Source: Coptodactyla brooksi
Lineage: Eukaryota > Arthropoda > Insecta > Coleoptera > Scarabaeidae
Length of the DNA: 24,676 bases
Direction of reading: 5' to 3'
Assembly (NCBI GenBank): GCA_033557675.1
Contig: JAWQRM010000291.1
Location: 1-24,676, forward strand
Shown: piece by piece, positions 18,865 to 24,676 of the stretch
Numbering within the stretch: the stretch's first letter is position 1
Layout: every line of letters starts with the position of its first letter
Notes under the pieces: model-generated
Database searches by the model: none
What the model was told of the DNA's origin: nothing
Seen by the model: the letters and a program-made list of their open reading frames with translations, nothing else
Program-made: the position numbers and the translations under genes

Positions 18865-18919
18865 AATCTCTTTCTCCTGATGAAGATTTATTAGATGAAC
18901 CGAAACAAATGTCGAGATT
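18865..18919 (+). ncRNA. Hammerhead-ribozyme-like motif (type I layout)
   Basis: All conserved core positions are present in order: TCTC (18,873-18,876) as stem I strand, CTGATGA (18,877-18,883), a stem II region with a T-rich arm and ATGAA arm around TAG, GAAA (18,902-18,905), a 3-bp stem III ACA/TGT with a two-A loop (18,905-18,912), the cleavage position C at 18,913, and GAGA (18,914-18,917) pairing back to TCTC. AATCTC (18,865-18,870) can alternatively pair with GAGATT (18,914-18,919). Stem II is imperfect (a bulge and an A-C mismatch near its base). Very short stem III hammerheads of this layout are known from Penelope-like elements and small retrozyme repeats of animals. Whether it cleaves cannot be told from sequence. 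Confidence 0.45.
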
Positions 18920-18989
18920 CTAAACAATCTTATTATGGTTAAGATGTTTGTTAGCTCTTGTAACTACGATACCACAGACCTTCGTTTAC

Positions 18990-19115
18990 TCAAATAAGGG
19001 AGGTTACTGTTGATGTTGACATATCAAGCAATTTTATCGGATGTGTTGGATATGAGACGTGTGGGAGCAAATTTTGTTCTTAAATTGTTAAATAAATTGG
19101 ACAGCAGGTCCAAAT
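18990..19115 (+). pseudogene. Mariner/SETMAR-type transposase fragment
   Basis: The plus strand reads QAILSDVLDMRRVGANFVLK followed by LLNKLDSRSK. The mariner family has xxILxxxLxMRRVxAKFVPxLLxxxQKxxR at the junction between the second helix-turn-helix and the catalytic domain, so this is a small internal piece. A preceding REVTVDVDIS in another frame would match the start of that HTH. The catalytic residues are not included. The longer open frame that starts here and runs to 19,435 leaves the mariner similarity after about 35 codons and enters a dispersed repeat and then AT-rich DNA, so it is not a real gene. Confidence 0.6.
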
Positions 19116-19176
19116 TAACATTACTTAGTACGCATTTGACGTCGAACCTAAGGCCTAATTATCCCAATGGAAGGCC

Positions 19177-19246
19177 CAATCATCAGAACCGACGAAAGAC
19201 GTATTTCTTCGATCCTGACGATGCTCACTTGGTTATTAAAATGTGC
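19177..19246 (+). repeat. Palindromic dispersed repeat, copy 2
   Basis: Aligns gap-free over 70 positions with the minus strand of 5017-4948 (about 55 identical). It has the same CGACGAAA-GACGTA-TTTCTTCG near-palindrome, followed by CCTGACGATGCTCACTTGG. The GAAACG of copy 1 has become AAAATG here. It follows the mariner fragment after about 60 bp. Confidence 0.6.
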
Positions 19247-19249
19247 TAT

Positions 19250-20460
19250 TCGCTATTTTCAATATTTAATGAAACTTTTATTTACTCAACATTTCAAAGA
19301 GAATATGTTTTTATTGTTGTTATTGCATATTATTTGACATATCAATATTCCAATTATCAATGTTCATTGATATACGTTTCCAACATAATAAACACTATTG
19401 GAAATATCTCAATGTTTTACCATTTTTTTTTCTAACTCAATTTTGTTATGTTTCTCATGAGGTTTACTATAATAAATGTATAATTTCTTTTTATAAATAC
19501 TCCGCTTCTAATGAATAAAGGTATATAATGAAGGTAAACTAAAATAGTGTTAGAGTGTAAACTATTTTGACTATGAATGGTTAATTTAAAAAGAACACTT
19601 GCCAAATTAATTAAATTTAAATTCTATGAAATGTTGATGCCTTCTGATTCTTAAAAAATGTTTGATACTACAAGTTAATTGACGAATCAGGATTACTCGT
19701 ACTTATCTATGTAATTTGATAATACTTACTTGTAGATTTTAGTAGGAGAAAATATGCTAAGCATATTTTTTCCTACTAAAATCTACAATTATTCACCTTG
19801 GTTATAAGCGGAATCTAAACAAATACTTACTTGCTTCTAATGTGTTAATCTTTATTATATTGCACGTTATAATACGAATCATATATATCAAACATATCCT
19901 CGTTTGAGGTTGATTTATTATTCATAATAACATAATAATAATGATTAGTAGTAAAATGATTATTTATAGTTGAAGCAAGAAACGCTAGTTAAACCTTACA
20001 TAATTTAGAGAGTTGAACCTTCTAATATCACTAATAACATTAATAACTAGTTGAAGTTTGCCCGAAGTCAAAGTCTCCATTAGCCATAGTGCCAGCAACG
20101 GAGTTAAAGTAAAGTCATCCAATTATACTCAGCAAATATGGCAACAGCTAATTGACGATGTTGGAATTGATTACTTCTAAATCACAAATATCACTTAATA
20201 TCTTTAAATATGTTTAGAAATTTAAAAATAAGCAGTTGAAAATTTAATCTTACTGATCTGATAAGGGGAAGCAATAGAAAGCAACACTTGTGCTCTCAGA
20301 TGACAATTTGTATTTAGGATTACTAGTCTTTCATCCGCATTTTCACGTAGGCATTATTGTACATTTCTACACCCATGTTTACTAATTAATTCACTAAATA
20401 TTTTTTGCATTTTCTGATCTAATCAATTATTTTATTTCATTTATTATATTTCAATTGTTA
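19250..20460. other. AT-rich stretch with no recognised gene
   Basis: Apart from the 59-bp palindrome at 19,730-19,788 nothing is recognised on either strand. Confidence 0.5.
19730..19788. repeat. 59-bp near-perfect palindrome
   Basis: The left arm TTGTAGATTTTAGTAGGA (19,730-19,747), G, AAAATATGCT, one central A (19,759), then AGCATATTTT, T, and TCCTACTAAAATCTACAA (19,771-19,788). Twenty-eight of 29 pairs match. With a 1-nt centre it would extrude as a cruciform or form a long RNA hairpin. No element ends are seen next to it. Confidence 0.95.
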
Positions 20461-20464
20461 ATAA

Positions 20465-20582
20465 CTACAAAATAATGTAAACAAATGTGTTCAATGACGC
20501 TGCCGCATTTTATTCCCTTTTTATCTAATGGACAAATCTGAGTCAAGAATTCTTAACTACTTCTATTCTGCGCTTTAAATTC
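20465..20582. repeat. Diverged direct repeat, left copy
   Basis: CTACAAAATAATGTAA, then GTGTTCAATGACGCTGCCGC and ATTTTAT, then an AAATCTGAG block and CGCTTTAAATT. The same blocks in the same order occur at 21,093-21,228. Confidence 0.7.
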
Positions 20583-20589
20583 TAAAAAA

Positions 20590-21090
20590 AATCCATTTAT
20601 AGATCGCTATTTAATACTTGATCAAAATATTGAGCGACAAATTGTGGGACCTATAACGTTGTTCGTCAATAGCTCAGTAATGAAATGTTTCCCAAATTCA
20701 TGAACCTATTTTCACCCTAAAAATTAATGATAGGTTAAATGGTTTCGATATCTGTACTCTCTATATCTGTACTTTCTATTAAAAGAAATGAACTTAGATT
20801 CTAATAGCGTTTTTTTTTTCATTTTTCATTTTTTGCCAACATTTCCGGGGTCACTGTATTGCAACTTTCCAAGCAGAAGCAATGCCATCAAATTCTGCTT
20901 ATAATCGATTTATAAAGAATTACATATACATAAATTGGTGCTGTTTTTTAATAAAACTATTTGATAATATATAAACACCACTGGTCTCCAGGTTTTTCCC
21001 AGAAAGAAAAGCTTGAGTAAACGTTCATCGAATTTATTCGAGACTTTATGGACTCGTTATATAGATATGAAGGCTTCTGGATATAGGTGA
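20590..21090. other. Sequence between two direct repeats, no recognised gene
   Basis: About 510 bp with no coding motif. A T10 tract occurs near 20,810. Together with the flanking repeats it could be a small non-autonomous element, but the repeats are too diverged to look like recent LTRs. Confidence 0.4.
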
Positions 21091-21092
21091 TG

Positions 21093-21228
21093 CTATAAAA
21101 TAATGTAACCGGGTGTGCTCAACGACGCTGCTGCATTTTATCGTGTCATTTTATCCCTCGGAAAAATCTGAGACAAAAATTTCCGATATAGTATAAAAGT
21201 ATAAATTTACATTATACGCTTTAAATTA
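21093..21228. repeat. Diverged direct repeat, right copy
   Basis: CTATAAAATAATGTAACCGG, GTGTGCTCAACGACGCTGCT, GCATTTTAT, GGAAAAATCTGAGAC and CGCTTTAAATT match the copy at 20,465-20,582 with an extra 15-20 bp. The offset between copies is about 628 bp. Confidence 0.7.
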
Positions 21229-21234
21229 TGAACA

Positions 21235-22130
21235 TTGTCGGAGTTGCATAAAGTATCCATATGATTAAAAAGGACAATACAAAAGTATCGCATAGTGTTC
21301 ATCATAATTTTTGACAAAGAAAATGTTTAAGTTCATTTGTTTGTACCATTTTGTGCCAAATGTACTTAAACATTTAGTACCAAATGTTTGTTTAAGTATC
21401 ATTTTTGCATGCCTCTCTAACTCATTAACCAGTATAACGCACAAATTGTTCACTGCAAATTGAAGATTTGTCCCAAATTCCACACAATTTGTTTCGTAAG
21501 GAAGAATAGGCTTTTAACAAAACACTCTATATAGACGTATTTACACACCAGCAAGTGCTCAGCTACCACCTCACTAAGATATTGAAGATCATAATGTATC
21601 TTATGGACCCCATCAATCACGTTCGAAGAATTAACCCTGTAATATGTTTTCTTTTCTTTAATAAATCACACTTACAAATAATAAATAATATTTGAGCGTG
21701 CGTCAATCCCTGGAAAATGCCACAATCAACGCTCACATACCACGGACATTTTCAGTAGCATTTAAAATGCTGAAAAGTAGACTATGATCTAAAATATATA
21801 TATATATCTTTAAAGAAGTCAAGTCCTAGCAGAAATCCTTTAAAGATGTTTTAACACTCTAGATAAATCTTTATATAATTAAAAGAGTAATTAACTACAC
21901 TCTGGAAATGAATTACAATTATGAAATTTTGTAAAATTCTTCTACATGTCAGAAAGAAATATGAACTGGGTTCATCAACCTCATCTTCCAGAATCCTGCA
22001 AACACAGAATTTTCAACACAATAGTTTTTCTGGGAGATTCTTTAAAACATATAGTAACATATTATAATATTATAATTTTAATGTTTATTCTTGTGTTGGT
22101 TGATATCTTTGTTTCACCTTATTAATATAC
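21235..22130. other. AT-rich stretch with no recognised gene
   Basis: The minus-strand open frame at 21,265-21,483 has no motif. AGCATTT-A-AAATGCT near 21,760 is a 7-bp palindrome. Nothing else is recognised. Confidence 0.5.
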
Positions 22131-22133
22131 TGG

Positions 22134-22217
22134 TGTTGTATTTTAATGCTGTTCTGAGGAACGTTTTGTTTTTGTGGTTCACGATGCGTTTTGGTTTCAT
22201 CATTTTTCAAACAAAAA
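22134..22217. repeat. Dispersed repeat, copy B
   Basis: TGTTGTATTTTAATG, TTCTGAGGAACGTTTTGTTT, TGGTTCAC and TTTCATCATTTTT match copy A at 13,943-14,016. Confidence 0.45.
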
Positions 22218-22219
22218 GA

Positions 22220-23020
22220 CGTCCCCGGTATGAAACGATTATCAGAATTTCAAACCTATTCAATTAGTGTTGAGATATTTTCGTAAGTTATTAAGGGAAC
22301 CCTAAAAAATTGAGATTTAATTGAAATACATTCACTTTTTGTAATTGAAACCATGTTGTTTGCAAGCTTAATTCAATGCAAAAGTAATCTAAACATGCCT
22401 TTTTCTCCTTTTGACACCATTTTCTCTTATGCTAGTATCAATCACGGGGCAGCTTGGTTACACACGACCTTAAAAATGAAATATCGGCAAAATTATGTCA
22501 TCAAAGCACCTCACTTTTAGCGATAATATAATTTAAGCTAATAAATCACGTGAGAACGGTAGAAGATCCAGTCTGTCATAAGTACGAAGTGAAATCGGAC
22601 ATGAGAGGCTCATTCCTTTACATAATTGCAGAGCGCAAGGATTCAATAAGTGATCATAAGCAACAAGATCAAGATATATTCATTATAACAGTTGAAACTC
22701 TTTCAAAGATACCTGCAAAAATTGAAATACTGATTGTTAATTATTTAACGCAAGAATAAACCAAAACACTTAAAATTATAATTATGCATAAAGTTATCCT
22801 TGCTTTCCTTTACCTCATACTAATAAGTTTACGATCAGCCAGGAAAAAAGAATTGTAGAATTAGAATTGGTAATATAAGAATACCAAATAAAAAAAAATA
22901 ACAAAACACAAGCAACAAAAAAAATATCAAATAACAAGATAAATTGTATTAAATATTCAATACGCACAATTAGATTCGACTTAAATTGGACCGATAAGCA
23001 TCTGCCAGCATTTTAGGGAT
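22220..23020. other. AT-rich stretch with no recognised gene
   Basis: The plus-strand open frame at 22,550-22,759 (69 codons) has a moderately protein-like, charged composition but no motif I know and no upstream or downstream support. A-rich DNA follows at 22,860-22,940. Confidence 0.45.
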
Positions 23021-23026
23021 AATGAT

Positions 23027-23290
23027 CTAAAAAACATTCCTGATGCTATTTTTATATCCTTGGCATCGAGAGGTATTATACATTATATATATTTTTTGAC
23101 GGAGTCCTATAAAAAAATCCATCAGCTTAAGGTCAAGTGATCGTAGGTGCCACGCCATCTCTTCAGCTCTTCTATTGGGCGCTGGCCCATTGAATAGTTC
23201 GTTTAAGTATTCATGAACAGGGGAAATAAAATGGGGCTCTTCCACTTTGCAGGCACCATAATCTTCGTATTACTGCGGGTGGCACGTTTT
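23027..23290 (-). pseudogene. Eroded DUF4817-type transposase fragment
   Basis: The minus strand reads, before the first Met, DYGACKVEEPHFISPVHEYL, then NELFNGPAPNRRAEEMAWHL, RSLDLKLMDFFIG and a tail to a stop at 23,027. Laid against the family pattern (QDGAPPHFxxxVRxYLNxxFxxxWIGRxGxIxWPxRSPDLTPxDFFLWG) the spacing is right: DYGA for QDGA, VHEYLNELF for VRxYLNxxF, RSLDLKLMDFFIG for RSPDLTPLDFFLWG. The second catalytic Asp survives as the D of DYGA, and the third block is RSLDL. It is the most diverged of the four fragments of this family in the window, all of which are on the minus strand. Confidence 0.6.
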
Positions 23291-23333
23291 CCAACAATCC
23301 ATCGAGGTTGTTCCTTTAGAAAATTACATTATA

Positions 23334-23337
<4 letters not shown>

Positions 23338-23370
<33 letters not shown>
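23338..23370. repeat. (AT)n microsatellite
   Basis: An uninterrupted run of about 16 AT units following TATGA. Confidence 0.95.
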
Positions 23371-23374
<4 letters not shown>

Positions 23375-23406
23375 TTGGTTTTGTTTCGTAGAAAATTTAA
23401 ACAATA

Positions 23407-23599
23407 GTTACCACTTAACCAAACCACGAAATTAACTGGTCAGCGCACGCCAGCATCATCGGAAGCGATAAAAGACAAAAGGAGTCTTTTGTCTCTTTTG
23501 TCTCTTTTTGTCTCTTTTTGTCTCTTGCCGCTCACGATAGTGCTGACATGATCAACGAAACGTGCAGCAGTTAATTTCCTGGTGTGGTTAGGTGGTAAC
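23407..23599. mobile_element. Foldback/MITE-like element, about 193 bp
   Basis: The left end GTTACCACTTAACCAAACCA (32 bp, to 23,438) and the complement of the right end GTTACCACCTAACCACACCA (23,599-23,568) agree at 29 of 32 positions. Pairing resumes further in with a shared GTCAGC and a GATAAAAGACAAAAxGAG-like block, so nearly the whole element is foldable. The centre holds a short TCTTTTGTC tandem repeat. I cannot find a clear target-site duplication. The right arm carries CTGACATGATCAACGAAACG, reminiscent of but not matching a hammerhead core. No protein is encoded; the minus-strand open frame through it (23,440-23,664) is a by-product. Confidence 0.7.
23484..23525. repeat. TCTTTTGTC / TCTTTTTGTC tandem minisatellite
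   Basis: Four consecutive units of 9-10 bp (two of each length) within the foldback element. The first unit pairs with GACAAAAG at about 23,474, forming the apex of the fold. Confidence 0.9.
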
Positions 23600-23604
23600 A
23601 ATTG

Positions 23605-24510
23605 CCTAATAATAATAGTTTTGTGGGATATTAAAATCATGTTGTCGTTTGGACCACATCTCATCTATCTCTGTCAAAATGTCTTGAATTTGGAGCACAG
23701 AATTTTCTTGTCGTTCCTATAAGGTTACTCGCAAACTGCTCTTGTATTCCCACCATTTCACTGGAGAATGATATGTACAATTTTTAGCAGATAAGCAATA
23801 TAATAATGCAACGTTGTTGCATCTCGGTGAACTTCGTGAAGTCACAAGCATAATTAAACCTAATTATGTGGAGTTATGTCGTAAGGTAATCGTTAACGCT
23901 TGTTAAGCTTGAAATATTTTTGCAGGTCTTATAGTTTAAACTGAAGTGCTATTTCACGGAAACTGAAATACTGCACAAATCAATTTTTAACAGATTTCTT
24001 CTGTATTTATTTATATCACATTTTCTGAAATAATAAAAATGTTTAAGCCTGAAATATATATAAAGGAAAGCTTAGTTACGCTAGCGCTTCTTAAGAGTGA
24101 TTACAAAAGTTTTCAGAGGTTTCCTGTGCTAGGTGAATGGATTAGTGGGACACTGGAAAGACGGTAGAAACCAGCTCCTTAAAAATTTTCATTTGCAGCC
24201 TCTATCAAGATATACAAACTGTATATGCTGTTGCCTTAAATCACCGAAAATATCGGTGATTTTCTGTGCGTTGTAAACGGTACTTCTAATATTTATACAC
24301 CCTTACATCAGAGGATCCTAACACAGATTAAGAAAGACAGCATACCCAGGCTTTTTTAATATACAGGCTATATTAACACTTAACAATCGATAATTACACA
24401 GTATGACAAGTAAACAACAAGAATTTTAATTTAAATCATCGAACAGGTTACTATCGAACACATATATAAGTAGGTATTATAAGTAGGTATAAAAAGTATT
24501 TTGTTCTGAT
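23605..24510. other. AT-rich stretch with no recognised gene
   Basis: Only a 10-bp inverted repeat stands out: AAATCACCGA (24,238-24,247), loop AAATA, TCGGTGATTT (24,253-24,262). No coding motif is seen. Confidence 0.5.
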
Positions 24511-24529
24511 GTCACAAGCACTGCTGCCA

Positions 24530-24676
24530 ACGTGGAGAATTCAAATTCCCCCAGATTTATGTTCCTAGCCCTGGGGAGGGGCAGGGTGTGCTCTGATTGG
24601 CGGGTTTCGGTGAGAGGGGTGGGGGGTGGACGCATGCGGTTGAGTGCGTGGCGCTCTGATTGCAGTGTAGGCAACC
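24530..24676. promoter_or_regulatory. GC-rich, CpG-containing segment with two inverted CCAAT-like motifs
   Basis: Composition changes abruptly from strongly AT-rich to GC-rich, with G-runs (GGGGAGGGGCAGGG, GGGGTGGGGGG). GCTCTGATTG occurs at 24,590-24,599 and 24,653-24,662; on the minus strand the first is CCAATCAGAGC, a good CCAAT/NF-Y-type site in a CCGCCAAT context, and the second is GCAATCAGAGC. This resembles a TATA-less promoter or the GC-rich end of a transposon. The window ends here, so neither can be confirmed. Confidence 0.35.

Noticed and set aside
19010..19435. 141-codon plus-strand open frame
   Set aside because: Only the first 35 or so codons resemble mariner; it then reads through a dispersed repeat and AT-rich DNA, so it is a chance fusion.
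20465..21228. Intact LTR retrotransposon
   Set aside because: The direct repeats are short and diverged, there is no gag-pol sequence between them and no clear primer-binding site or polypurine tract.
22550..22759. 69-codon plus-strand open frame
   Set aside because: Charged, somewhat protein-like, but with no motif, no homologous segment in the window and a length expected by chance.
23540..23566. Hammerhead-like CTGACATGA...CGAAACG in the foldback element
   Set aside because: The core would need CTGANGA; here it is CTGACAT, and no cleavage triplet with stem III partner is found.
1..24676. tRNA, rRNA, CRISPR array or bacterial-type operon
   Set aside because: No tRNA B-box-like GGTTCGAAxCC in context, no rRNA-like block, no regularly spaced identical repeats with unique spacers, and no run of co-directional intact ORFs.

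Overview
This window looks like non-genic, AT-rich nuclear DNA from an arthropod, most likely an insect. No intact host gene, tRNA, rRNA, operon or CRISPR array is visible. What can be recognised is a dense layer of old, broken transposable elements: RTE/BovB-like and jockey/R1-like LINE reverse transcriptases, arthropod-type Tc1/mariner-superfamily transposases with a DUF4817 helix-turn-helix, a mariner with both terminal inverted repeats, an IS630/DDE_3-like transposase and a hAT (ZBED5-like) transposase. All carry stops, frameshifts or deletions, so none should be active. The family calls come from reading translated motifs by eye and were not confirmed by any search.

Layout. 1-2,000: a DUF4817-type transposase tail (minus), then a mariner of about 0.8 kb that keeps the N- and C-terminal ends of its transposase on either side of a 144-bp tandem duplication. 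2,000-4,100: anonymous AT-rich DNA with a cluster of AAGGTCA half-sites. 4,100-5,900: a decayed coding fragment (minus) interrupted by a perfect 20-bp palindrome, a palindromic dispersed repeat (second copy at 19.2 kb), and a diverged satellite array with a period of 162-170 bp. 7,100-8,440: the best-preserved element, a 5'-truncated RTE/BovB-like LINE (plus). 9,150-12,420: three DNA-transposon remnants in a row, all minus (DUF4817-type, IS630/DDE_3-like, hAT). 13,700-14,900: LINE fragments and another DUF4817-type fragment (minus). 17,100-18,120: a second LINE (plus). 18,860-19,250: a compact mosaic of a hammerhead-ribozyme-like motif, a mariner fragment and the second copy of the 5-kb repeat. 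19,700-21,230: a near-perfect 59-bp palindrome and a diverged 0.12-kb direct repeat. 23,000-23,600: another DUF4817-type fragment, then a foldback/MITE-like element of about 193 bp with 32-bp inverted ends. The last 150 bp is a sudden GC-rich segment with two CAATCAGAGC motifs (inverted CCAAT-like), possibly the edge of a promoter.

The genes do not work together as a system; this is a transposon graveyard. The observations most worth checking are the hammerhead-like motif at 18.87 kb, the paired palindromic repeat at 5.0 and 19.2 kb, the foldback element at 23.4 kb, the satellite array at 5.2-5.9 kb, the duplicated segment inside the mariner, and the GC-rich right edge.
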